A program made the position numbers and the translations under genes. The notes below the pieces were generated by a model that worked only from the letters and a program-made list of their open reading frames with translations, did no database searches and was not told where the DNA came from. Below, piece after piece: positions 8,323 to 15,724 of a stretch of DNA of 64,000 nt. Every line of letters starts with the position of its first letter. The stretch's first letter is position 1. Origin of the DNA: DSPP01 sp964607165 (GTDB taxonomy: Bacteria > Zixibacteria > MSB-5A5 > DSPP01); contig CAZSIT010000001.1 of assembly GCA_964607165.1 (NCBI GenBank), positions 175,422 through 239,421 on the forward strand, in the 5' to 3' direction.

Positions 8323-10155
8323 CTAATTAGCTCTTTCGTCCTTTTTGGGCAATTCGACAATGAAAAGCGTTCCTCTCGGCAGGGCATAGCTTTTCCAGAT
8401 GCGGCTTTTATTCAGGATTTCAGGATATTTTTCGGTAAAATATTTTTGTTCCCAACCGCCGCCAAAGACGGCCAGATGCGTTACTGGGAAGCGTTCCAAT
8501 ACTTTATTGACGTTGCAGAACTGCTGCATCTCGATGGCTCGCACGGGGGCTTCCAGCGTAATGGCTCCCGCCCAGGGGCCGGCCACTGCGCTGCCGGGAG
8601 GCAAGTTGCGCAAATCGCGCGAGGCTTCAATCACCGAGTAGGTTACATTTTGAGACCAGGCCGCGTATTGACTGATGTCCGAGATGGTCGACAGGCCAAG
8701 TAAAATTAAAACCATAGCGGGCGCCAGTCGAAATTTTTTTTCCCGTTTTGACGAAGGTCTCCAGTAACTTAATCCTATCCAAACACCCAGCCCAAGCGTG
8801 GAAGCGATTAAAGCGCGGGGCAGAAATTGGCTGAAATTTTGCAAGCGGCTTTGAATTTCCTGGGCCCACTGCATTGGGGAGGAAGAAAAGGATAGAATCG
8901 AGGAATGATTTAAAATGAAAAGATCAATTGTCCACAAAATATTATAGGCGAAAAATGAAAGAATTATCCAGCGCAGAGCCCAATCCAACGGACCTGCTTT
9001 TGAATTTTCTTTAATTTGCTGCGGCTGCCAGAGGCGGTCAAGCATCAAACTGACAAGAATAAATGCCGCTGGAAGCAAAATCATCTGATAACGAATGGGG
9101 CGGTAGTTCATACTGGAAAGCAAAAAAAGAGCGCCCAGAAACCAGAGTGCGGAAATGAATTCCAGCGGAGAAGCCCGTTTTATTCTTTCTCGAATGTTTG
9201 CTGTCCAGAAAAACAGGGCAATAATGGCCAGCGGGAAAATAATCCAGGCGCGGGGAGTTAAATGGTCGTTGGTGGCCAGGGTGAAAATGTTTTTCAAAAA
9301 TTCTCCAATGGATTTAGGATGTCCGCCGGCCGATTCGGTCGAGCTGGCGGCCAAAATGGTGCTTACTTCCTTTGGGAAAGGCAAATAAACGGATACGAAC
9401 CATATCCCCGCGGCTAAAATTCCGCCGGAGATGAAGAGAAGAATTGGTCTGAAGTTGAGCGGCTTAATTGTAGAATCGTTCGCCAGCCAGCGCTGGCGGA
9501 TGAATTCCAAAGGCAGAATCGGCAGAAAGAAAATCCCCAATAATTTGACAAACAGCACGGCGCTTACCGAAAGAAAACCAGAGACGAAAAATTGGTATTG
9601 TTGAACCGGAGCCTTAATCCAGAATAGAACTGCCAAGAGAAGTACTAATGCAAGAAAGGACTCCTCCGTAGCCATCCGGTTTTGCATTATCCAGAGATAG
9701 CTGGTGGTGGCCAGCAAAGCGCCGATGAAAGCCACTTTGGTTGATGAACTTTTGCGCAGCAGAAGGAAAATCAAATAGGTAACACCCATGGCCGAAATCA
9801 CGGAAACGATGCGAGCTTGAAAGTAGCCGAATCCGAAAAGCTTAAATACGACAAACATCACAATGCTGAAAAGGGGAGAGACGCCCATTCGAAACCATTC
9901 ATCCAACATCCAGTGGCCGAATAAAATCTCGTTTTTTGCATTTACGACGTGGGCACCTTCGTCTGTGTAGGGAGCCAGACTCCAGCTTAAGTCCGGCGGC
10001 GGGTCGGCGGTGAGATGATTGAAACGCAGGAGAAAACCAACGAGAAGCAAAACAATCAAACCTATGGCATAAGTTTTTTCGCTAAACATAGCGCTTGAAG
10101 CCGGTTTGGTCTCGGTCGGGATGGAGTTAGGTTTTGATTTAGCTTTGGTCGCCAT
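8323..10155 (-). CDS. GT-C membrane glycosyltransferase (ArnT/PMT, GT39-like)
   Basis: A 610-residue polytopic protein with about 12 hydrophobic helices and a small hydrophilic C-terminal domain. The first periplasmic loop contains YTDEGAHVVNAKN (about 63-75), the acidic loop expected for the catalytic Asp/Glu of ArnT/PMT-type transferases that take a sugar from a polyprenyl phosphate. It is preceded by a methyltransferase 4 bases upstream and followed at once by a GT2 of the polyprenyl-phosphate-sugar synthase type, a natural donor-supplying partner. The acceptor (lipid, protein or glycan) is unknown. Confidence 0.82.
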   Translation of the reverse strand: MATKAKSKPNSIPTETKPASSAMFSEKTYAIGLIVLLLVGFLLRFNHLTADPPPDLSWSLAPYTDEGAHVVNAKNEILFGHWMLDEWFRMGVSPLFSIVMFVVFKLFGFGYFQARIVSVISAMGVTYLIFLLLRKSSSTKVAFIGALLATTSYLWIMQNRMATEESFLALVLLLAVLFWIKAPVQQYQFFVSGFLSVSAVLFVKLLGIFFLPILPLEFIRQRWLANDSTIKPLNFRPILLFISGGILAAGIWFVSVYLPFPKEVSTILAASSTESAGGHPKSIGEFLKNIFTLATNDHLTPRAWIIFPLAIIALFFWTANIRERIKRASPLEFISALWFLGALFLLSSMNYRPIRYQMILLPAAFILVSLMLDRLWQPQQIKENSKAGPLDWALRWIILSFFAYNILWTIDLFILNHSSILSFSSSPMQWAQEIQSRLQNFSQFLPRALIASTLGLGVWIGLSYWRPSSKREKKFRLAPAMVLILLGLSTISDISQYAAWSQNVTYSVIEASRDLRNLPPGSAVAGPWAGAITLEAPVRAIEMQQFCNVNKVLERFPVTHLAVFGGGWEQKYFTEKYPEILNKSRIWKSYALPRGTLFIVELPKKDERAN

Positions 10156-10159
10156 AGTT

Positions 10160-10903
10160 TCAGACCGTTTCGGCTAAGACGATGGCTTCAAAGCCGGCCC
10201 GGCCACGCTTAAAAGGTTTTTGCACGGCGTAAATCAACGGCCAGATGGGGATTTTGCTTATAATGGTCGAGGTCTTTCCCATATCCCAGGCGCTTTGCAG
10301 CGAACTTTCAGATGTATTTTCTTCCTTGGTTTCTCCGCCGGCTATTTTTTTTGGAAGAATCCGAGTGTAGACCCGCCGCAGCGCCCAAAAAACCGGAAAG
10401 GTGTAGTTCCAGAATTCCAGCATTTTGAAGCCGCAGCTGGCCAATTGTTTTTCAAGCGATTCTTTTTCGTAGCGGCGGTAATGGCCGTAAAAATCGTCGT
10501 CCCAGCGCCATTCTTTTTTGGGGTTGGTCGGCATTGAAACGATAAAGTATCCTTTTGCACCGTCTTTGGGATAACAAGTGCGCAAATGTTTAAGTATGGC
10601 CGTGTCTTCCTTGATATGTTCGATGACCGTAGTCATCACAATGGTTTTGAACTCCCCTTTGACTGCGAATAAATCCATAGCTTCGGTTCTTACTTTGTAA
10701 GGCTGCAAATTCTTACGACAGATTTTTATGGCTTCCGGAGAGAAATCGACCGCCAGCCCTTCCCACCCCCGTTTGGCCAAACGAAGCGAAACGTCACCGA
10801 TACCGCAGCCGGCATCCAGAAAGGGGCCGGTGAGATTATATTGGTCTATCATCTCATCCATCAATTTTAGGATATATCTTTTTAGCGGTTCAAAATTGGC
10901 CAT
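10160..10903 (-). CDS. Class I SAM-dependent methyltransferase
   Basis: A 247-residue Rossmann methyltransferase. Motif I is LDAGCGIGDVSLRLAKRG (about 31-48); the acidic loop is AVDFSPEAIK, and later FKTIVMTTVIEHIKED gives the post-I/motif II region. A basic/hydrophobic segment near the C-terminus suggests membrane association. It lies in the glycan operon between another methyltransferase and the GT-C enzyme, so a sugar, lipid carrier or glycolipid is the likely substrate. No feature identifies the methyl acceptor. Confidence 0.85.
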   Translation of the reverse strand: MANFEPLKRYILKLMDEMIDQYNLTGPFLDAGCGIGDVSLRLAKRGWEGLAVDFSPEAIKICRKNLQPYKVRTEAMDLFAVKGEFKTIVMTTVIEHIKEDTAILKHLRTCYPKDGAKGYFIVSMPTNPKKEWRWDDDFYGHYRRYEKESLEKQLASCGFKMLEFWNYTFPVFWALRRVYTRILPKKIAGGETKEENTSESSLQSAWDMGKTSTIISKIPIWPLIYAVQKPFKRGRAGFEAIVLAETV

Positions 10904-10974
10904 ATCGGCTCGTTTTTACTCGGAGAAAACTGGTCTTAATGTTGGATTGGACATCGTTTGGCAACTTACCCTGC

Positions 10975-12000
10975 TCAAGGGTTTTTGTCAATCGAGGTCT
11001 CTTTGATGGCGTAGTTTATGAATGTGCCGTTCTGTTTGCTTATGCCATCGATGACCACCATTGTTAAGGCAATTAATCCAAGAGGCAGAAGAAGCAAAAG
11101 AATGCCGATAGCTTGAAGAAGTTTTTTAAAGGTAAACTCTTGCCACCAGTCCCGGCGGCGAATCATTGTGTAAAACAGGTTGTGTTCAAAACCAAGTTTA
11201 TTGTAGAGGGTCTGCAACCAGCAATAGGGGTCAAATTCCCAGGAAAGATGGGAGGAATCAACGGTATCGAAACCGTATTCAATTAGAAGCTTTTGCAACT
11301 GTACCGGCGTGAAATGCATCAAGTGCCGAGGGGCGTCGAAGTTAAACCAGTTTTTTCCGCCAAAACGGGCCATCCGGCTGTCGAAATTATGCAGGGCGAT
11401 TATCAAAAGTCCGCCCGGTTTGATGATTCGCGAAATTTCAGTCAAAATTTTTCTAGGATGATAGGTGTGCTCAAAAACGTGCCAAAGTGTGGCGCAGTCA
11501 AAATTCTTTTCGGGAAGTTTGAGGTCGAATATTTCTCCAACCATAATGTTTAAGCCGAGTACTTCTTGTGCATCGTGCGCTGATTCTTCTGTCCATTCCG
11601 TGCCATAAACTTCCCACCCCCGCTTGCGCATTAACGTGAGCATTTGCGCCCGGCCGCAGCCCAAGTCCAGAATTCTTCCTTTCTTTTTGTACCGTTCTAT
11701 ATTTTTTATGCGACGGAAGCGAAAAAAAGTTTCAATCCATTCAATTGGACCCATAAAACGGCGGTGTTTGGGGCCGTAGTAGGCTTCGCCATAGAACCGG
11801 TTCATATCGGTCTCGGTCGGACGAGAGTTGGTATAAACCAGTCCACAGGCCTCGCAGCGAACTATGCCGAAAGTAAGGCCAAATTCTAAAGGCTCGGAAG
11901 GAACGTCAAATAGCTTTTTGTATCGAGGAGAATTGCAAACCGGGCAATTGACCGCTTCCAGCGCGATAGCCACCGGATTTTTTTCGGAAACCGCTTCCAC
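10975..12000 (-). CDS. Zinc-ribbon SAM methyltransferase with C-terminal membrane segment
   Basis: A 341-residue protein starting with a four-Cys zinc ribbon (CPVC near residue 19, CEAC near 50). A methyltransferase domain follows with motif I ILDLGCGRAQML and CATLWHVFEHTYHPRKIL, then a hydrophobic C-terminal segment (about 292-318). This arrangement is common in methyltransferases of surface-polysaccharide loci. GTG is the start: no usable Shine-Dalgarno lies in front, and a strong promoter places the predicted transcription start at or next to the GTG, so the mRNA is probably leaderless. First gene of the five-gene operon. Confidence 0.84.
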   Translation of the reverse strand: MEAVSEKNPVAIALEAVNCPVCNSPRYKKLFDVPSEPLEFGLTFGIVRCEACGLVYTNSRPTETDMNRFYGEAYYGPKHRRFMGPIEWIETFFRFRRIKNIERYKKKGRILDLGCGRAQMLTLMRKRGWEVYGTEWTEESAHDAQEVLGLNIMVGEIFDLKLPEKNFDCATLWHVFEHTYHPRKILTEISRIIKPGGLLIIALHNFDSRMARFGGKNWFNFDAPRHLMHFTPVQLQKLLIEYGFDTVDSSHLSWEFDPYCWLQTLYNKLGFEHNLFYTMIRRRDWWQEFTFKKLLQAIGILLLLLPLGLIALTMVVIDGISKQNGTFINYAIKETSIDKNP

Positions 12001-12007
12001 ATTGTAA

Positions 12008-12035
12008 ATTATAACTCCCCTTTGAGTGCGGTCAA
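12008..12035 (-). promoter_or_regulatory. Sigma70-type promoter of the glycan operon, probably leaderless
   Basis: On the minus strand, TTGACC (12035-12030), a 16-base spacer and a consensus TATAAT (12013-12008). The expected start of transcription, 7-8 bases downstream of the -10, falls at about 12000-12001, exactly where the GTG of the zinc-ribbon methyltransferase begins. Confidence 0.72.
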
Positions 12036-12098
12036 ACTGAAAAAGAGGGATTATATTTGAATTTGCCCTGTAAATTTCAGATTATAAAGTAGCAGCGA

Positions 12099-13139
12099 TT
12101 AGGGTGAGCAATCCAGCGGTACCCCCAAGAAAACGGCATTCAACAGAACCACCACATCAACCGAGTTCAAAATTCCGTTGCAGGTAACGTCGGCAAAGCA
12201 AAGATCGCAGCTGCCGATTCCCAAAAAGGCGCAGTTTAACATCAAAACCAGATCCGCGGCGGTCAAGCTACCGTCGGCGTTCACGTCTCCCCTGGCCGCA
12301 CGACAGGCGGCAAACGGCACGGCCCCCATATCATTCCGGCTCTCGTCGGGGTCATTGTAAAGCGTATCGGGGTCTCCGGCATTTATGCAGGGCGAGCCAC
12401 CAAGTAACGTATGCTGCGCGGAGAACTTGGGATCAGCCGCGATTGTGCCGACGCCCGAATCGGCTATTTCCTGGTACGGCACCGGGTTTCCAAAGACGTC
12501 GTTATAGGAGAGAAGCGGCTGTGCCACACCCGGCAGGAGCCCTTCGCGATGTATTCCATAGTGGCCGTTGAAGGCGATGATGTTGTTCTTGATGGTGGGC
12601 GCCTCAGTCGAAAAGGTGGAGATACCGCCGTTGACACAGCTAACAATAGTGTTGTTAACGATTGCCGCCGGAGAGGTTCCCAGCGTCGCGTAGCCATTGC
12701 CCCCTAAAGAGATAGCGCCCCAGTTGGGTACCTGCTGCCCCACGAGCATATTGCGTTGGATAGTCGGGCCGGAGTTCTGACAGAGCACCCCGATGTTGCC
12801 ACCCTGTAACTTGAATCCCTCAAGAATTGAGCCCGAAGCGGCGGCCCCGTTGAAAGTTACCAGGTTTAGGTTCGAGCTATTCGTAATGGTTGTCTGAAGG
12901 GGGCCGGCCGTCGAGCGGATTACAACTGACTTTCCATCGACCAAAATACTTTCTGTGTATATTCCAGGAGAGACAAGAACTGTATCGGCTGAAACCGCGG
13001 CTTGCACTGCAGCGGTTATTGACGGATAATCCAAGGGGACCCGTAACACAGTTGCTTGAGATATGGCTGGCACGGCCAAAAATAAGGTAGAAAACGTACC
13101 GACCAAGCCAATAGCTTTTAGTAGGCCAAGATGGTTCAT
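12099..13139 (-). CDS. Secreted right-handed beta-helix protein with C-terminal dockerin-like pair
   Basis: A 346-residue exported protein. The start is the ATG at 13139, preceded by GGGAGG 4 bases away; a longer ORF start at 13190 has no such site. A signal peptide ends near AISQA. Parallel beta-helix rungs follow (VPLDYPSITAAVQAAV, ADTVLVSPGIYTESI, GSILEGFKLQGGNIGVL, IVNNTIVSC, IKNNIIAFNGHYGI), typical of carbohydrate-binding or lyase-like surface proteins. The last 63 residues carry two EF-hand-like dockerin repeats (GDVNADGSLTAADLVLMLN and a degenerate second copy) with five cysteines. The same tail ends the protein at 29284. Catalytic activity cannot be assigned. Confidence 0.85.
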   Translation of the reverse strand: MNHLGLLKAIGLVGTFSTLFLAVPAISQATVLRVPLDYPSITAAVQAAVSADTVLVSPGIYTESILVDGKSVVIRSTAGPLQTTITNSSNLNLVTFNGAAASGSILEGFKLQGGNIGVLCQNSGPTIQRNMLVGQQVPNWGAISLGGNGYATLGTSPAAIVNNTIVSCVNGGISTFSTEAPTIKNNIIAFNGHYGIHREGLLPGVAQPLLSYNDVFGNPVPYQEIADSGVGTIAADPKFSAQHTLLGGSPCINAGDPDTLYNDPDESRNDMGAVPFAACRAARGDVNADGSLTAADLVLMLNCAFLGIGSCDLCFADVTCNGILNSVDVVVLLNAVFLGVPLDCSP

Positions 13140-13237
13140 CTTGCCTCCCGCTTTCCATTCTGGTTGAGAAGTTGTTTGTTTAAAGAACACGATGCTTCAA
13201 AAAAAATTATTGAACCGTTACCTTTCATACCATCCAA

Positions 13238-13266
13238 AATATCGCCACCTCCGACCGAATTGTCAA
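13238..13266 (-). promoter_or_regulatory. Promoter for the beta-helix/dockerin gene
   Basis: On the minus strand, a perfect TTGACA (13266-13261), a 17-base spacer and GATATT (13243-13238), giving a leader of roughly 90 bases before the ATG at 13139. The -35 lies at the outer border of the repeat-flanked element described below and faces outward. Confidence 0.55.
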
Positions 13267-13591
13267 GCTTGTCTACCGCTTATCGTGATGTATTGTTTCC
13301 ACACATGGGTAACAGTGCGGTTTGAAATCCTAGGCAGAAACGGTGAAGCTTGCACAAATTTAAACTCCCGGGATGGAAAGGCTCAAAAACTGGCTTCTAA
13401 CGGTCAAAGTAATCCCTTAGAGGGCTTTTGGTTGGAGGAGAGGCGCCGCTTCGCCTACTTAGCTCCAGAGCGCTCCAGGGTTGGGGAGGAAAGATGCTCT
13501 GTGGCTGGTGAGAAAAGCTTACTTTCCTTAGCTGAAAAAGTGTTACCCATGTCTGAAAACTGTACATACCGCTTATCGTGACCTATTGACA
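13261..13591 (+). repeat. Repeat-flanked intergenic element, possible IS remnant
   Basis: The roughly 480-base gap between divergent genes holds no convincing gene. Direct repeats TACCGCTTATCGTGA lie at 13274-13288 and 13567-13581, each followed within two bases by TATTG. Just inside them ACATGGGTAACA (13303-13314) is mirrored by TGTTACCCATGT (13541-13552). The outer ends are TGTCAA (13261) and TTGACA (13591), which act as outward-facing -35 boxes. This looks like the ends of a small or internally deleted insertion sequence. The TTACCCATGTC-type sequence recalls IS481-like ends, but that link is from memory only. No transposase remains. Confidence 0.5.
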
Positions 13592-13614
13592 AAATCTAAG
13601 TTATCTTCTAATTT
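13586..13614 (+). promoter_or_regulatory. Promoter of the acyl-carrier island, leaderless GTG
   Basis: TTGACA (13586-13591), 17-base spacer, TAATTT (13609-13614). The expected transcription start coincides with the GTG at 13621, and no Shine-Dalgarno precedes that codon, so the first gene may be translated from a leaderless message. The -35 is the right border of the repeat-flanked element. Confidence 0.58.
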
Positions 13615-13620
13615 ATCTCG

Positions 13621-14670
13621 GTGAATGTGACGCGTCCTGGCGCCGACCCCCCTCTTCTGGCCTCGGAACATCGAGAAAAAAGCCGACTCTCTGCCCTGCC
13701 TTTCGATGAAAAATATGAGCAGCAGGTTATGGACTTATTTCGGAAATTTAGCCCGGATCATCCCGAACTGGTCGAAGCAGAATTGTTCCGCTGGCAGCAC
13801 TGCCGACGTTTTATCGCCCTGATGGGGAATAAAGTAGTAGGGCACATTGCTCAGATTCCGGCGGTTTTTTACCTGTCAAAGCTAAGGAACGAAATTGCCT
13901 GGGCGGCAACTTTTGTAGTTGACACTTCCAATCCGTTAGTACAAACCTTTGCCGGCACAAGCCTGTTAAATGAAGTAACAACCCAATCGACGCTCCCCTT
14001 CGCCGCCGTCGGGGTCGTTCCTCAAATTGAAGAAACTCATCGCCGCCGGGGCTACGTCCTAAACCGTAAAGCCGTGGCCATGTATTCGCGATTTTTTCAC
14101 CCTGAAAAAGCCCTTCGTTACATGGACAAACCATCTTTTCTTGGTACCGTGATTGCAGGCATCAACCGGCTATTTCGTGAACAAAAACAGACTATAGACC
14201 ATGCGAAAGCGATACGCCGGTTTGACCCTGCCTGGGATCCTATTTGGTTAAGAAATCTGTCTCTGCATTACCATAATTTCGGTGAAAGAACAGCCGAATA
14301 TCTTAACTACAAAATAGCACAACCAAACAAGCAGTATAAGAACTACATTCACTTAGACCGCTTGGGTAATCCCGACGGTTACATCATTTTTCGTTATGCC
14401 CAACACCGTACGAAGGATTTGCGCTTGGTAAAAGTTTGTGATTTAGTCGGGACCGCAGTGGCACGGAAAGAAATGTTACAGTTGGCGTTCGAGTATGCCG
14501 GGCAGCAAGAAGCATATGGTATAGTCGCACTGGGCTCCGTTACCGATGCCAAACTGTTTAGAATAGGGGGAATGTGGCTCAAACAAAGTTATACCGTGGT
14601 CTTTCCCAATCAGTTGGCCGGGGCCACGCAAATAAGTTTTTTCGATTCCGATCTTGATAATCTATGGTAA
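13621..14670 (+). CDS. GNAT-like acyltransferase of the acyl-carrier island
   Basis: A 349-residue protein that reads as a double GNAT fold. The N-terminal part has RFIALMGNKVVGHIAQIPAV and a segment (AVGVVPQIEETHRRRGY, about 140-156) shaped like the acetyl-CoA-binding motif A, where an expanded RRRGY replaces the usual Q/RxxGxG/A. The C-terminal part has NPDGYIIFRYAQHR, a second beta4-like strand. Such proteins often transfer acyl groups to amino sugars or amines. The gene begins a tight operon with an acyl carrier protein, an SDR and an ANL ligase, so the acyl donor may be acyl-ACP instead of acyl-CoA (inference). GTG start; see the promoter entry. Confidence 0.6.
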   Translation: MNVTRPGADPPLLASEHREKSRLSALPFDEKYEQQVMDLFRKFSPDHPELVEAELFRWQHCRRFIALMGNKVVGHIAQIPAVFYLSKLRNEIAWAATFVVDTSNPLVQTFAGTSLLNEVTTQSTLPFAAVGVVPQIEETHRRRGYVLNRKAVAMYSRFFHPEKALRYMDKPSFLGTVIAGINRLFREQKQTIDHAKAIRRFDPAWDPIWLRNLSLHYHNFGERTAEYLNYKIAQPNKQYKNYIHLDRLGNPDGYIIFRYAQHRTKDLRLVKVCDLVGTAVARKEMLQLAFEYAGQQEAYGIVALGSVTDAKLFRIGGMWLKQSYTVVFPNQLAGATQISFFDSDLDNLW

Positions 14671-14694
14671 ATATCTAAGACCCAACACCATAAA

Positions 14695-15033
14695 ATGAAA
14701 CAAATTAACAATAACTCGAAGATGGAACTTAAAGAACAAATTATTAAAACAATTTACGAGGTTGTGGATGAAGTCAACCGAGACCTGCCTCCGGAGCAGC
14801 AACTATCAAAATCACAAGAGACTGTTTTATTCGGGCAAAATGCCACATTGGATTCGCTTGGACTGGTCAGCTTCGTTGTCGCCGCCGAACAAAAAGTCGA
14901 AGAGAAATTTGGAAAGCCGGTTACGTTGACCGACGAACGGGCCATGTCACAACATAGCAGCCCGTTTCGTTCGATCAATACTCTTATCGACTATATAGCC
15001 GCACTATTGCAAGAGTCTTATGATGACAAATAG
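14695..15033 (+). CDS. Dedicated acyl carrier protein
   Basis: A 112-residue carrier protein with the phosphopantetheine site in TLDSLGLVSFVV, the modified serine being Ser54. It is longer than housekeeping AcpP (about 78) because of an N-terminal extension and a 15-residue insert before the last helix. An internal ATG at 14722 would remove nine residues; neither start has a clear Shine-Dalgarno. It overlaps the SDR gene by 14 bases. Presumably it holds an acyl or aminoacyl thioester loaded by the ligase at 15724. Confidence 0.86.
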   Translation: MKQINNNSKMELKEQIIKTIYEVVDEVNRDLPPEQQLSKSQETVLFGQNATLDSLGLVSFVVAAEQKVEEKFGKPVTLTDERAMSQHSSPFRSINTLIDYIAALLQESYDDK

Positions 15034-15724
15034 AGGAGTGATGCTTATAACCGGCACCAGCAAGGGGATCGGGCATTTTCTTTCCCTTCATTATCTTGAA
15101 AACGGCTGGACCGTCGTTGGCTGCAGCCGCTCGCCGGTAAACGATATCAAGGGAAAATACACGCACTTTTCTCTCGACGTCGCCGATGAATCAAAAGTGA
15201 AAAAGATGTTTTCCGACATCCGTAGAATGCATGGCCGGGTTGACGTTCTAATTAATAATGCCGGAATCGCCTCCATGAACCACGTCCTGCTCACCCCGCT
15301 CAGCACTTTGGAAAAAGTACTGCGGACCAATGTTATCGCCACGTTTCTTTTTTCGCGCGAAGCCGCCAAAATGATGCAGTCAAAGAAATCCGGCAGAATC
15401 GTCAATTTTGCCACGGTTGCCACTCCGCTCAAATTGGAAGGGGAGGCGGCTTACGCATCTTCAAAAGCGGCGGTCGAATCGCTCACCGCGGTTATGGCCC
15501 GAGAGCTTGCCGACTTTGGCATTACCGTAAATGCCGTAGGCCCCACCCCAATTGAAACAGACCTTATTAAGTCTGTGCCCAAACAGAAAATGGATGCGCT
15601 CATTGGTCGGCAGGCGATTCGTCGTTTCGGCGAATTTCGAGATGTAAGCAATGTAATTGATTTTTTCATCTCGCCAAAAAGTGACTTCATTACTGGCCAG
15701 ATTGTCTATCTTGGTGGCATTTAA
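15020..15724 (+). CDS. SDR-family oxidoreductase (FabG-like)
   Basis: A 234-residue short-chain dehydrogenase/reductase. The NAD(P)-binding motif is TGTSKGIG (11-18), NNAG is at 79-82, and the catalytic pair is Tyr145/Lys149 in YASSK. The catalytic serine, expected 13 residues before the Tyr, is Thr132 (in NFATVATP). Thr can keep the hydrogen bond but is uncommon. The closest functional analogy is 3-oxoacyl-ACP reductase, which fits the overlapping carrier-protein gene, so a beta-hydroxyacyl chain on the carrier is plausible. It overlaps the next gene by one base (TAATG). Confidence 0.87.
   Translation: MMTNRGVMLITGTSKGIGHFLSLHYLENGWTVVGCSRSPVNDIKGKYTHFSLDVADESKVKKMFSDIRRMHGRVDVLINNAGIASMNHVLLTPLSTLEKVLRTNVIATFLFSREAAKMMQSKKSGRIVNFATVATPLKLEGEAAYASSKAAVESLTAVMARELADFGITVNAVGPTPIETDLIKSVPKQKMDALIGRQAIRRFGEFRDVSNVIDFFISPKSDFITGQIVYLGGI

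Noticed and set aside
13192..13581. A 129-codon open frame across the repeat-flanked gap
   Set aside because: It runs over the repeats and promoter sites, has no recognisable motif and biased composition, and begins without a ribosome-binding site. Taken as non-coding.
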